DNA from: Gautieria morchelliformis
Lineage: Eukaryota; Basidiomycota; Agaricomycetes; Gomphales; Gomphaceae
Reading direction: 5' to 3'
DNA length: 64,000 bases
NCBI GenBank assembly: GCA_015179125.1
Contig: WHVA01000178.1
Location: forward strand, 1-64,000
Positions within the stretch are counted from its first letter, which is position 1. Each line of letters begins with the position of its first letter. Positions 9,991-22,030 of the stretch are shown here, piece by piece. The notes beneath the pieces are model-generated. The model was given only the letters and a program-made list of their open reading frames with translations. It did not search any database and was not told the origin of the DNA. The translations under genes and the position numbers were made by a program.

Positions 9991-11896
9991 ATCAGGAGAT
10001 TGTGAGCACACTAGTTGCCTCAACGTGGCTAGCAGACTGTCCCTGCATGCGAATGTCTGACAGCAGATAGCTTGGAGTGTGATAGCTTTGATCCGTTAAC
10101 ATCTGTTGCCTGGAAGTCTGTTCAAACATGCTGAGAAGCAGACGACTGCCCATGGTGCAAGCTATTGCATACTCCCACCTTCAAAATCGTGTCATATATC
10201 GTCAGGTATTCCTCGGAGGAATGATAGATGACCTACCCAAGCGCAATTAGCACAAGGCCACGAGGAGCAATGAAAAAGAGCAAGGTGTTTGTAAGCAGAG
10301 CAGCAAAGATACTGCGTGGAAGATGTCATCAGTATGGCATTGGAAAATCAATCAATGATGAATCTAATAACCTGGCAAAATAGAGAACACTGCCAGTGCG
10401 GTAACGTTAGAGCTTGCCACACTGCAGCACCAAACAAGACGACGATGAAAGCTGACCTGTCCACAACGAGCACCTTTAGTAACGGTGAACCGTAATTGTA
10501 TTTGTATGTTATCCATGCTTTGTAAAGCATGCAGGCGCACAGGACGATCTCCGTCACACCTGACTGGACAAAACAAAGGCCAAACAAGGTCGACGTAGTA
10601 GGAGCGTAGCAGCCAGTTAAGCCGTCGATGGGGGGAAATCCCAGGCCTGCGCACGCGATGACGCCGATGAGAAATATGAGGAAGAATATAGAAACTGGTA
10701 ATCCCACCAGGGGGGGATAGAGCGCCCAAATGACTACGATGACAACAAATGTCACCAAACGGACACCAGCGACGCCATAAATGAGCCTTTTGTTGTTGTT
10801 ATACACTGCATAAACCTGTGAAAGAAAATTACACCCCGCATAGCCATACATGAAATATTGATGATACCCGGGCCATTAAAATAACTATATGCTGGCTGTC
10901 TTAGTATAATCGAATGCCCTGGTTGAAACGTGTATTCACCTTCTACGCTGACATTTAAAACAGTTATGCTGTGCATACTCAATCAGACAGAGTCGAGAGA
11001 GGCATTTTATCAAGAAATGACGTGCGATATAGCCTCCCACCAAAAGAAACCACTGCAACTGAAGGGATAAGGTGAATACTAATGATGTCGTGATCCAACA
11101 TGTGGGAGTTGCACTGACACCTATGCAATAAGGTGTTCATAGTGACACATTGCGGTAATATAAAGAAACTGCTACCTTACTCGAGAGAGATCCATGAAAT
11201 GATACTTCATTTCATCATCGTCATGATTGTCGTTCACTTGTGTGGGTACTGACCCATATAAATAATATCTTGCCAAATGAGCCTGGCCGATTCCAAACAT
11301 TCGCGACCTGACATGACAAACGTCAACTTGATAGAGAAACATATATACGCGCACTAACTTCAGCATCAAATGTGATCGCTATTTCGACATGAGTGCACTT
11401 TCAAATTATTGACATCGGGCCCTCACCATGGTCGTATACCAGAAAAGCCAATGATGCAACAGTTGAGTATTTTGTTGGTGTTTCTGGATCGAGAGTCAGA
11501 CATAGTTGAAGCTCTTGCACATCTAGACTTGCTTGATTCCAACGCTGTAACCAATGATGGCCCGCTGAGAGACATTCTGGATACACGGTACCAGTGGGAG
11601 GTGGCTTGTACACGTATATGGACCTGCGTGCAAGACCTGACACCCCTGATTTATATCTCGCTGCTTCTGTGAAGAACCGACAGCCCCCACAGCGGGAAGC
11701 CATATAATGATATAATGAATGGATGATATTCATATCTCTTGATTGATGTGATAATGTACGGTCGGAGAAACGTCGAAAGCTTGCCAAGTTGAGCGAGGTG
11801 CTACGCACTAGTCATTTAGAGAGATAGAACATAGGCAACTAATCCACTTGAGGTTGAAGCGCTGCGCAGTAGGCTTGAAATCGTCGCGGCGTCTCG
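9780..11896. repeat. Direct duplication, unit 1
   Basis: This unit matches 13530-15840 closely over its whole length, apart from small changes and about 110 bp present only in unit 2 (about 15043-15150). Both units hold a DUF6533-type gene on the minus strand. Start-to-start distance is about 3.75 kb. Divergence is low enough that the alignment is obvious by eye. Confidence 0.85.
9992..11500 (-). pseudogene. DUF6533-type multi-pass membrane protein, copy 1, exon missing
   Basis: A multi-exon minus-strand gene of the agaricomycete membrane protein family usually annotated DUF6533; its role is unknown. Exon 1 ends at 11427 with A-S-L-A-F-L-V-Y-D-H. A short exon gives A-I-T-F-D-A-E and the next V-A-N-V-W-N-R-P. 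Then comes V-Y-A-V-Y-N-N-N-K-R with a hydrophobic helix, and an exon with G-C-Y-A-P-T-T-S-T-L and M-L-Y-K-A-W. The last exon has G-S-R-L-L-L-S-M. The exon encoding R-Y-F-G-L-S-S-L-I-I, present in copy 2, is absent because about 110 bp are deleted at about 11243. The start codon was not resolved. The loss of a conserved exon makes this copy probably non-functional. Confidence 0.6.
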
Positions 11897-12440
11897 CATC
11901 ACAGCGCGAAACATTTGCCAAAGTCCTGCTGTCTGGTGACCACCCCTGCAGCCGCGACCATGCTCACCACAAGCCACCATCTGATGGCTTTGTCTCGCTG
12001 ACAGGTGGCGCCGGGATGCGCTCGTCATCAGCATGCACGAGCAGTGGCTCGAGTAGCTTCAACTATGGTGGCCCATGGACCCTATGACGCCATCGGATGC
12101 ATCATCAGAAGCCACTGTCCTTCTTCAAGAAAGAGGTGCAGTCTTATCAGATCATTTCATGCTCCTGTGGACTGTGCCCCCCGCAAATGGATAGGCCGTT
12201 TGGCGCAGGTATGTCCATGTTGCCTCGCAACCATCCTTCCTAAATTTACAGCGGAAACAAGCCGATATATTCGCGAACCTAAAGGGTGCGGTTGCCAAAG
12301 CCTTAGTTCAATGATCTTGGGCGCTCTGGCCGAGAAAGGGGAGATCACACAGAGAGCTTACGGTGAATCGATGAAACTTCATATATGCGCTGACAAGAAT
12401 ACGTACTGAGGTATACTACCTATTTTACCAAACAAAACAG
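11830..12440. other. Non-repeated spacer between the duplicated units
   Basis: Several short frames on both strands, none with a recognisable family or clear splice structure. Confidence 0.4.
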
Positions 12441-12449
12441 CCAAGACTC

Positions 12450-13000
12450 TTGTTTTCGTTGCAAAACAGGTGTGGTCCACCTTGTCCCTTGCGTCAAGCT
12501 GATATAGATCCCTCTCAGGCAGAACTGGACGAGATGCCTGTAGAAACGTGGGAAGCTCTCGAATCAGAAGAGAGGCAGCTTGTAGAAGACAATATAGCTA
12601 TGTCCGATGATATCAAGGGCCTTACCTCGCGCACACGAACCTGCGGAAACGTGCTTCAAAATCTTTAAATTACTTTCTAGAGCTTGCACTGCTTTGGAAT
12701 AACCCCCACGAACGAGGAGCTGGATGGGTTGTTGCGGGAAGCCGACCAGACAGTATTTATCCCGCCGCTTCTTGCTCTCCGTGATAGCTTAGTTATTTAA
12801 AAAAATCGCTCTAATTAGCTTTTCTCTCTTCATCAGCAGCGACAAACCCCTCCTGTCTGGTCGGTCACTTATTACTGTTGAGGATTTGGCGTACTTGGAT
12901 GCCGAGTGGCAGAAGTGGAGGGCACTGGGGTGGAAAGAAAAGTATTTCACAAGTTCGTCCCGCATTCATGTCGTTTGTCGAACCATGGCGCCTTTCCCCG
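12450..13000 (+). CDS. Hypothetical gene fragment(s)
   Basis: Two plus-strand stretches look coding. The first, about 12510-12620, contains the acidic segment V-E-T-W-E-A-L-E-S-E-E-R. The second, about 12840-12990, contains L-A-Y-L-D-A-E-W-Q-K-W. A stop-rich stretch with a possible intron lies between them. I cannot join them confidently and recognise no domain. They may be exons of one small gene or remnants. Confidence 0.3.
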
Positions 13001-13482
13001 ATTAGCTCGCCTCCCATCGCCACCGATGCCATGGTTCCACAACAATGCCAAGATCTGGATGAAGACCTGGAGATTGAGTACGATACACCGAACATAACAA
13101 CGTCGAAAATAGTCCCCTGTGCAAACCGCGTGTGAAAGCTAGGAGATGACGGACGATCAACCTTTTCTGATGGATAGACTCTAGACTCGGCTTCATTCGG
13201 CATCGGTTGTATGTTGTAGGCTACTAGTATGTTCCGCTAACGCACTCGGACAGCAATGGAGCCTCGCAGCGTTAAATCGGGTTTTGCAATTCTAAATCTG
13301 TTGCTGCAGGGCCAGTAGATATTGTGCTCGCTGACACCGCAAGCACCACACAATCAGTGTATTGTGCCAGACAGTAAAGCGCGTAAGAGGGGGATATCAA
13401 GTGAGTGCTCAAGTGTTTCCTATCCGATCCTTGTCTTGCCACAGCTATTGACGCCTGTACGTTGCAATAACCAATCCTCTCC

Positions 13483-13719
13483 TCATCGACTAGACTCACC
13501 AGCACGATCTCCCGGGGACTTGGGGATGGTGCCCTTGCCTTCGATTTGAATGAGGGTAGGGAAGGTATGTGCACCTTCAACCATAAATTGCGTACAAGAT
13601 AGCCAAGGGATCGCGACCACACCAATGTATAAATATGACATGGAACCATCGAGCGGGAGCGAGGCCGCCTCGTAAGTACCACCGTCGACAATGGCTTTAA
13701 GTATAACGTGTCCATTCAT
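13483..13719 (-). CDS. Hypothetical short minus-strand ORF
   Basis: 78 codons from an ATG-like start, with the segment D-G-G-T-Y-E-A-A-S-L-P-L-D-G-S and hydrophobic stretches. The first part is matched in degraded form near 9790-9900 because it lies within the direct duplication. No family is recognised. It could be an exon of a longer gene or chance coding potential. Confidence 0.25.
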   Translation of the reverse strand: MNGHVILKAIVDGGTYEAASLPLDGSMSYLYIGVVAIPWLSCTQFMVEGAHTFPTLIQIEGKGTIPKSPGDRAGESSR

Positions 13720-15840
13720 CCCAGAGAGGAGTCGGAGTGAAGTGAGAACGGGAAGTCGATGCTACACTGGATTCTTCAGAATTATGGCGACGGCTTTTGC
13801 CATCAGGAGAGCATACTAGATGTCTCAACGTTTACTAGCAGACTGTCCCTGCATGCGAATGTCTGACAGCGAATAGCTTGGAATGTCACGGCTTTGACCC
13901 GTTAATATCTGTTGTCTGGAAGCCTGTTTAAACATGCTGAGAAGCAGACGACTGCCCATGGCGCAAGCTACTGCATACTCCCACCTTCAAAATCGTGTCA
14001 TATATCGTGAGGTGTTCCTCGGAGGAATGATAAGTGACCTACCCAAGCGCAATTTGCACAAGGCCACGAGGAGCAATGAAAAAGATCAAGGTGTTTGTAA
14101 ACATAGCAGTGAAGATACTGTGTCAAAGATGTCATCGTTATGGCATTGGAAAATCAATCAATGATGAATCTAATGACCTGGCAAAATAGAGAACACTGCC
14201 AGTGTGGTAACGTTAGAGCTCGCCACACAGCAGCATCAAACAAGACGACGATGAAAGCTGACCTGTCCACAACGAACAGCTTTAGTAACGGTGAACCGTA
14301 ATTGTATTTGTATGTTATCCATGCTTTGTAAAGCATGCAGGCGCACAGGACGATCTCTGTCACAGCTGCCTGGACGAAAGAAAGGCCAAACAAGGTCGAC
14401 GTAGTAGGAGCATAGCAGCCAGTTAAGCCGTCGATGAGGGGAAATCCCAGGCCTGCCCACGCGATGAGAAATATGAGCAAGGATATAGAAGCTGGTAATC
14501 CCACCAGGGGGGAGATAAAGCGCCCAAATGACTACGATGACAACAAATGTCACCAAACGGACACCAGCGACGCCATAAATGAGCCTTTTGTTGTTGTTAT
14601 ACACTGCATAAACCTGTGCAAGAACATTACATCCCGCACAGCTATACATGAAATATCGAGGATACCCGGGCCATTAAAATAACTATATGCTGGCTGTCTT
14701 AGTATAATCGAATGCCCTGGTTGAAACGTGTATTCACCGTCTACGCTGACATTTAAAACGGTTATGCTGTGCATACTCAATCAGACAGAGTCGAGAGAGG
14801 CATTTTATCAAGAAATGACGTGCGATATAGCCTCCCACCAAAAGAAACCACTGCAACTGAAGGGATAAGGTGAATACTAATGATGTCGTGATCCAACACG
14901 TGGGAGTTGCACTGACACCTATGCAATAAGGTGTTCATAGTGACACATTGCGGTAATATAAAGAGACTGCTAACCTTAGCCGAGAGAGATCCATGAAATG
15001 ATACTTCATTTCATCATCGTCATGATTGTCGTTCACTTGTGAGAGACACATACGTACCGGCAACTGCTATGATAAGCGAGGAAAGCCCAAAGTAACGAGT
15101 CTACGGCGGGAGGTGAGTAGTATAGTTGGGTATGATCAAGCTTAGGTAGTGGGTACTGACCCATATAAATAATATCTTGCCAAATGAGCCTGGCCGATTC
15201 CAAACATTCGCGACCTGACATGACAAACGTCAACTTGATAGAGAAACATATATACGCGCACTAACTTCAGCATCAAATGTGATCGCTATTTCGACATGAG
15301 TGCACACTTTTAAATTATTGACATCGAGCCCTCACCATGGTCGTATACCAGAAAAGCCAACGATGCAACCGTTGAGTATTTTGTTGGTGTTACTGGATCG
15401 AGAGTCAGACGTAGTTGAGGTTCTTGCACATCTAGACTTGCTTGATTCCAACGCTGTAACCAATGATTGCCCGCTGAGAGACATTCTGGGTACACGATAC
15501 CCGTGGGAGGTGGCTTGTACGCGTAGATAGGACCCGCGCGCAAGACCCGACACCCCTGATATATATCTCGCTGCCCAACTTCTGTGAGGAACCGACACCC
15601 CACCGCGGGAACCCAGCCACATAATGAACGCATGAAATTCATCGCTCTTCTTGAGGCGTTGATTGATGTGATACAATATACGGCCGGAGAGCCGCCGAGA
15701 GCTTGATCTGTAATGGAGCGAGGCGAGGCGGCTATGCACTACATAGTCACAAGATTGGAGAGATAAGTAGACCATAACTAATCAACTTGAGGTTGAAGTG
15801 CTGCGCAGTACTAGTAGGCTTGAAATCGTCGCACCGTCTC
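13530..15840. repeat. Direct duplication, unit 2
   Basis: Second copy of the segment at 9780-11896. It keeps about 110 bp (15043-15150) that unit 1 lacks. The two units diverge abruptly after the shared aggcttgaaatcgtcgc. Confidence 0.85.
13825..15408 (-). CDS. DUF6533-type multi-pass membrane protein, copy 2
   Basis: A minus-strand gene with the full family exon order. Y-D-H ends exon 1 at 15336, followed by A-I-T-F-D-A-E, then V-A-N-V-W-N-R-P-G-S-F-G-K-I-L-F-I-W. A 43-nt exon (15058-15100) gives T-R-Y-F-G-L-S-S-L-I-I-A-V-A. Later exons give V-Y-A-V-Y-N-N-N-K-R, G-C-Y-A-P-T-T-S, D-S-V-L-Y-F-A and N-T-L-I-F-F-I-A-P-R. The terminal exon gives W-E-Y-A-V-A-C-A-M-G-S-R-L-L-L and stops at 13825. 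Introns are short with GT...AG ends. The part between the 43-nt exon and the V-Y-A-V-Y exon (about 14610-15057) was not resolved and shows stops in the likely frame, and the start codon is unresolved. The gene may be real or recently decayed. Confidence 0.6.
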
Positions 15841-16546
15841 AGGAGAGCGTCTACACGGTTCGTCATGGTTGGCGCCGTGCGGTGCTGAACGGCGGTGATC
15901 GCCGGTGCACAGCGCTGGCCACCAGCGTGCACCACCGCACGATGGTACTCGGCGCGGTGCTGACTCATGCTCTCCACGGCCGACCTGTATCTCAGCCTCA
16001 AACACCGATGTAGTACCTGCGGTGAGTACTGCCCGTCACTCATATACAGCGTGAATCGGCGCTGAGGCTTTGAAGAAAACAGGTTGAGGTCGACAGGCTT
16101 GTCCACAATCTGTCAACGAGGCTGTCGACCCATAAGCCATGGGCTAGGGCGATTCTCCATGCGCGCGCGAGGATGGGGCACGTGACACGTCACACGGGTC
16201 GTGACTCTACTCTCAGTGTAATCGATGCTATATAGCTGTTAATAAATATGTTTATTAGGAAACAGACAACAGAACGAAAAACAGCAGCATCTTCCATATC
16301 TCGGCATAAAACAGTGGAGATCATATGAAACGGGTCTATTTCTGGTTGCAGGACAACAGCGTGTGGTCCAAGTACACCCCGGTTTGTATTCGAGGCCGGG
16401 CACGCGCGTGAGTGAGGGTCTTAGCAGGAGTTCTCCGGAGTCCCCTCAAGACTGAGCTCCGACCTCTACAGGAGGTATGCATGAAAGTTAGAGGAGGCTT
16501 TGTGAAGGTGCCACCTTTGCTCAACCTCCAATAGACAGCTTGTAGG
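15841..16546. other. Spacer without a supported gene
   Basis: GC-rich at 15840-16200, then AT-rich with ttaataaata at about 16230. Only short unsupported frames. Confidence 0.4.
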
Positions 16547-17772
16547 TGTCATGACCTGTTTGTTTCTTATACCCAGTAACTCCATCACTCCACTTCTATG
16601 TTCGCTTCGCTTGCTCTCCGCCGAACTCGCCGAATGATTATTCACTACTTGCGTGATTCACCAATAGCCATGCCATCAAAACACAATCAACGTCCTTTAT
16701 CTGGCCTAAGGGTTCATCAGTGGTCCTATCACCTTCCCAACTCAACCCTCCTTGGATGTTCCTATGGCCGGGTTGCTATCCTTGTTTCCCCTTTCACCAC
16801 TCCTCCTCCGTGTTCGCTCAGCTTCGCCCCTCCCTTCAACCATGCCTCCTCTATGTTCTCTCCATTCGCCCTTCGCCGCATTCGCCAAATGATCATTCGC
16901 TCCTTACATCATTCACCAGCAGGCACACCATCAAACATGATCAACATCCTCTACCCGGCATGATGGTTCATCACTGGCCCCATCGTCTTCCCGATGCATC
17001 CCCTTTAGGAGTTCATATGGCTGGAATGTATTCGCGGGGCGCCCTAACCGTAGATCGTGTGGGATCAACCCAGCAGATGAAGAGTCCGTGCAGTAACGTG
17101 TATGCAGGTCTCAAGGCGTGTTTTCATACATAAGTACCTTCGCCCTCTTTCCTCCCCATTGTTTCATGTTCGCACCCTTCCTTCATTCGATTGTACATGT
17201 GTTTCATCTATTTGTATCCTGACTGCGCACCCCTATCCAACCCTGACTCAAGACGGCCTCTTTCCTATTCACTGATATCATACGAGCATTCGATATAAAT
17301 AGTTTACATTCACATGCATATTCCCCAGTTCAATTATCATACATCCATCTTGTGCAAAACTTGACCTCACTGTGACCATCCTCTTGAGCCCTCTCCTATA
17401 GATTTCTATCTTTTACAAGAGGAAGAATTACGCACCACTGTGAGTTTTCATACTTCACCTTCATTACCTTAGCCTTCGAGCTATTATCTGTGCTGTCAGC
17501 GAAGGGCTCCAAAGGAGCACCTTCACCGGTAAAAGGATTGTTGCTACTTAAACAATCTTTCCGTGACACCTTGCAGGTTACATCATCAAGTGCCACAGGC
17601 TATTTCGCTACGACTGTAGATAGGGCGAGCTCCATTTGGGCAGCCCTCTTATCTTCTGAACATTTATTGGTTCACCTTATTTGCTGAACAGCACACTTAT
17701 TCACACAAGTTATTCGGGCATTCGCTGTGTTCACTAATACACGATATTAACGCCTAAAAACCAATCTTGACA
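16547..17772 (+). mobile_element. Solo LTR, family A (A2)
   Basis: TGTCATGACC...AATCTTGACA, 1226 bp, flanked by the perfect 5-bp duplication GTAGG (16542-16546 and 17773-17777). No internal domain, so it is a solo LTR. Confidence 0.92.
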
Positions 17773-17810
17773 GTAGGCACAACAATGCAAACTTTCTGTT
17801 ACATGTCCAT

Positions 17811-17904
17811 CTACCTTGAGTGTAGGATTCCACACTCATATATAATATCTATGAGATCTACCTTGAGTGTAGGTTTCCACACTCGTGTATAATATCTATT
17901 AGTG
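17811..17904 (+). repeat. Two-copy 47-bp tandem repeat
   Basis: Two adjacent copies beginning ctaccttgagtgtagg, each containing a short inverted pair (gagtgtagg / ccacactc). Confidence 0.8.
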
Positions 17905-18140
17905 CAGCTTGTTACCGCCTGCTCTAATGCCTTTCGAAAATCCAGATTGCACCATCCAGGCAAGGACGCATTATATGTCAGATGTCCTTACCATTAGAGC
18001 ATTTCCACAGGTCGCTGTAAGCTTCCAAAAGCATCCTGTTCAGGTTTGCCTTATGGTCCATAAAGGCTTGTATAATGTATATGATTTCTCTTCATAACAT
18101 CTAAAGAACCTCTCAAGGGCCACTGTGCACCATCGTAAAT
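17905..18140. other. Short spacer between the tandem repeat and the hypothetical gene
   Basis: No supported feature; follows the 47-bp tandem repeat. Confidence 0.4.
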
Positions 18141-18144
18141 TTAT

Positions 18145-18840
18145 CGCCTGTTACATCCCACCCGCTTAATCTCCACTTCCACTTCACCTGCGTGGTGGTC
18201 ACAAATCTTCTGCCACTCCTCCCAATCTTTCGTTGCAGTGGTCGGATACTGCACATGCTCATCTGCCAGGTGGGGATGGTCCACGATGTCAAGCTCCAGG
18301 ATAGCCCTCAAATGTCTTCCCAAACTTGAGGTTCAGTAAGTCATTATAAAGAAAGGATTGGCTTATGTCACACGCTCTTCCTTGCTAGTGCTTTGGCTCT
18401 CCAAATCCCACATCTCTGAATCCACAGAAGACCACATCTTGTCAGGCGAGACTAATTGGTGGTGGTCCAGAGCTGCACACTAGAGCATTCAATCAACCAC
18501 ATGTCAAGTGGGAGGCGAGTGAGCATAGCAGGAGTGCTATGCACATGTGCACGTGCACAAGTTCCCTTGAGGCTGGTTTTGGATTTCTGTGGCATAGAGT
18601 GGCAATGTGGTGTTCGGCTGGAGGACAGTCATCGTTAAGGGTGTGCAGCACCTGTGAGACAACATAGTGATGAGTTAATCAATGTGATGGGATGTCAATC
18701 ATCCTGCCCCAAATAGCACATACCTCTGTCTTGATGAGATTGCAGGCATTGGTAAGTTGAGTACCAATAGCAGAAACAACCACCTTGATCTTCTGGGCCT
18801 CTTTCTCAGGGGGTAGGGAGCTGATAGACAACTCCCACAT
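18145..18840 (-). CDS. Hypothetical spliced gene or gene remnant
   Basis: The ATG at 18840 starts a 39-codon exon (18724-18840; M-W-E-L-S-I-S-S-L-P-P-E-K-E). A 72-nt intron with gtatgt and ctcacag ends (18652-18723) follows. A second exon (18493-18651) begins V-L-H-T-L-N-D-D-C-P-P-A-E and reaches a stop at 18493. Further downstream, two coding-like stretches follow, S-V-D-S-E-M-W-D-L at about 18400 and E-L-D-I-V-D-H-P-H-L at about 18150-18300, which suggest the gene once continued. It recalls a highly repeated uncharacterised protein family of Agaricomycetes, but I cannot name it. Confidence 0.4.
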
Positions 18841-18849
18841 GGTGGCCTA

Positions 18850-19365
18850 GATAACTCATGATATATTGAAGAGGCAGTTACACACAACGCACATACCGTT
18901 ACAGATTTGGCGGGTACACTGCTTGTAATAATTACTATACAAGATGTACTCAGTGTTCACTCATATTGCAAACGACTAGATTATTACCTATAAGAGATGT
19001 ACTACAAACGCATAGATAAGTAAAGAATGACTTGAGACATGTGATATATCTTACCTCAGTGTTTGCTCGTATTGAAAACGACTGAGGGGAGAGGGTGTAC
19101 TAGCTAGCTAATGTATAGTCTAGGGGACAATAGAGGAAATAGAACAGTGACTGCTGTGCAGTGGACTATCTATATATGGTGGACAATGGGACTTCTAAAA
19201 TAACAATGAAACCCTGACTTGTTTGTCACACTGTGTGACATGGGTGACACGGTTTACTTGCGTCACCCTCGCGTTGCCATTCCTACACTGCTTTGTGATG
19301 TCAGGAAGGGTGATAGGGTGATGCAGCGGGCATATTTTTTGATATCCATCTACAACAGCGATAAG
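18850..19365. other. Spacer without a supported gene
   Basis: Contains a partly duplicated tract (gtgtttgctcgtattgaaaacgac is similar to the tract about 120 bp before it). No gene seen. Confidence 0.4.
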
Positions 19366-19368
19366 TAA

Positions 19369-19541
19369 TGTTGAAGTATCCATCGCTCAACCATTCATTA
19401 CTCATCTATGGTCACTCATGGTTCCACCAGTTCAAGCTCCTCTTGAATCCCATAGTTACAGTAGCTAGTCAACTGTATATTTTTCTGAGACCTTGCGAGT
19501 CAAGGAATATTATCTTGTCCTTTTACTATCACTGGGCTCAA
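19369..19541 (+). repeat. Possible short copia LTR with adjacent primer-binding site
   Basis: TGTTGAAGTA...GGGCTCA is followed at once by agaggttatgggcc, which resembles the initiator-tRNA-type primer-binding site used by copia elements. The copia gag starts about 70 nt downstream. The left boundary is a guess. Confidence 0.3.
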
Positions 19542-20473
19542 GAGGTTATGGGCCGCGCACTCTAAACCGTAACCCGAAATTCAAGTAAAAGATCTGTAAC
19601 AATCATTGATATGTCTGCCCTCATACAGCCGAGTTCGCTATATCAAATCAAGCCGCTTACCAGGGATAACTACCCCGCATGGAAGGAGAAAATGTGGTGG
19701 ATCCTGCTAGAACAAGACCTGTGAGACCACGCAGTGGGACAGATGACGATGCCAGTGCCGGCCGATGATAAAAACGTCACCGCCACTGAAAGGCAAGCGA
19801 TCGCAGACTGGACTAAAAAAGACCAAGGAACATTCGTGGCAATCAGCCTTCGTATTAGTGACGAATACCTGGTATATACATACGGTGCCTCGACGGCACA
19901 TGAGGTATGGCAATCCCTGCTTACGATTTTCGAGGCAAGAGGGCCGTTAGGCATAATCAATGTGTGTAGGGATTTTTTCCGTACCTTCGCAGCAGAGGGC
20001 AGCAACATGGAGGAGCATATCCGAAAACTCCGTAGTCTCCAAAAACAACTGCACGCACTCAGCAACTTGGTCAACGACCATGACTTCTGCAACGCATTTA
20101 CCCACCTCCTTACCCGGTTCCTGGTCCACCTTCCTCACCGCCATCAACCCTACTCTTCCTGTGCTCACCTCCGATGCCCTGATCGCGCATATCCTGGAGG
20201 AGGACTGTACTCGGCGTTCTACTCAGAGCACCGAGACAGCCCTGCAGATCCAGGATAGAACCCATGGAAAAGGCTGGAATGGACGTGGTGATGGCACTAC
20301 GAAGGGTAAATGCAACAACTGCGGAAAGAAGGGTCACTGGGTCAAGGATTGTTGGGCTAAGGGTGGTTGTTTTGGAACCCGTTGAACTAAACGTAAAACT
20401 GTGGTGTTAAACACAATTCTAAAGTTCAATCAGAGATTTGACTTTGCAAGCACACGCAAGCTTCGAAACTATT

Positions 20474-20856
20474 TTACAGCGCTTTGCAGTACGTAAGGCA
20501 GGCGGTGATTTTGCGTGTTCTTTAGCTGCAAGACTTAAAACAGCAATAACTCAGAGAGTACTGCTCTGATTTCTTCGAAATTTTGTATATAACTTTATGT
20601 AGATCATATGCAGGGCACAGAGCAATAATATCCATCAAAGTCATGCACTTTGAAATTCACACAAAAATTGGGATTTTCAAATTGCTTGATTTTTAGTGAG
20701 GTTATTACTCTGTGCCCTGCCTATGATCTACATAAAGCTATATACAAAATTTCGAACCAATCAGAGCAGTATTACCTGAGTTATTGCTGTTTTAATTCTC
20801 GCATCTAAAACACACGCAAAATCAGCACCTGCCTTATGTACTGCAAAGGGCTGTAA
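20474..20856. repeat. MITE/foldback-like inverted repeat inside LTR D1
   Basis: The left arm (ttacagcgctttgcagta..., through gatcatatgcagggcacag) is mirrored by the right arm (ctctgtgccctgc... through tgcaaagggctgtaa). Arms are about 170 bp each and the spacer about 60 bp. No coding capacity. This fits a foldback MITE that entered the LTR; target duplications were not evident. Confidence 0.7.
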
Positions 20857-21844
20857 TGGAGAACCCAATTAAGAAATTATACTCCGGTGAACAATCAGAA
20901 TCAGTATTGGTACAGGAAGTGTAGCAATAGAGATTTAACTGAACACGTGTAGTTCTTAGATTGTGCAATACTTTGTGAGGTCAAAGAATGTTATTAGGCG
21001 TCCAAGGGTCCAGATACTTTAAGGGGGAAAGCTACCTAGAGTCTTAGGACCACGGGTCGAGTGAATTAAAGACAACAATAATCCCCAAGACATGAAAAGA
21101 TAGTTCTGCGCTTGAACTCTTCCTCAGTTCAAGTATGTTACTATTCTCGTGGCTTTTCTGGTTTTCCAACTCAACAAACATAGGATATTAACTCACTTAC
21201 CCTGAGTTAGGTTAATATCTGCAGTGCGTTGATTGATCAAGAAAGATCAATTACTCAAAAGGCTATTAACCCACTTAACTCAGAGTTAAGTTAATAAACT
21301 ATTGCGTGAATTGAATAACTAATAACCAAGTCTATTAGATCACTGCTCAGAGTGGCATCTAATGGTACAGGATTACTAATCAGTTACTCTTAGTAATGTT
21401 GCTGTTCGCAGCGCGATTATTCAGAGCCTGCTGCAACTAAAATAGAGCACTCTTGTACTTCTCAGAGCCAATCAGAGTTGCTGCAATCTTAGACTGTAGC
21501 CAAGTCAGTGAGCCAGTACTTCGGTACAAGGCTGTGTTGAAGTCACACTTCAGTTACTCAAGGTATGAGTGGTTTGGGTGAAAGATGATTGATTGCTTCA
21601 CTGCTAAAACTGCAGGCTATTTATACTGCATCTATCTAGCTTATGTAACTACTGCCAGGAACCTTGTAGAGGCTTCTACTACTGTGAAGAACCTTGTGGA
21701 AGCTTAGAGAAGCTTCAGGAAAGGTTTGGAAACTATTGGAAGGCTGTGGAAGGTTCTATTGCTATATTGGGTTAAAGTCACAGCTCTGTGACAGTAAAGC
21801 TAAGAGTATGTAAGAAACTCCCACGCTCATGTGATTATCATGTG

Positions 21845-22030
21845 ACGAAGGAAAGTCATGTGATTGTCAGGTGACCATAGATAATCAAGTGACTTTGAGG
21901 TCAGGTGATTGTCAGGTGACTGTAGATAATCAGGTGACTTTGAGGTCAGGTGATTGTCAGGTGACTGTGGATGATCAGGTGACTTTGAGCTGTTTTTGAG
22001 GTCATGTGATAGTCATGTGACCGTGGTGGA
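21845..22030. repeat. E-box-rich minisatellite in LTR D1
   Basis: About four diverged copies of a unit of roughly 50 bp containing tcaggtgattgtcaggtgac and gataatcaggtgactttgag. Every unit has several CAGGTG or CATGTG hexamers. Confidence 0.65.
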
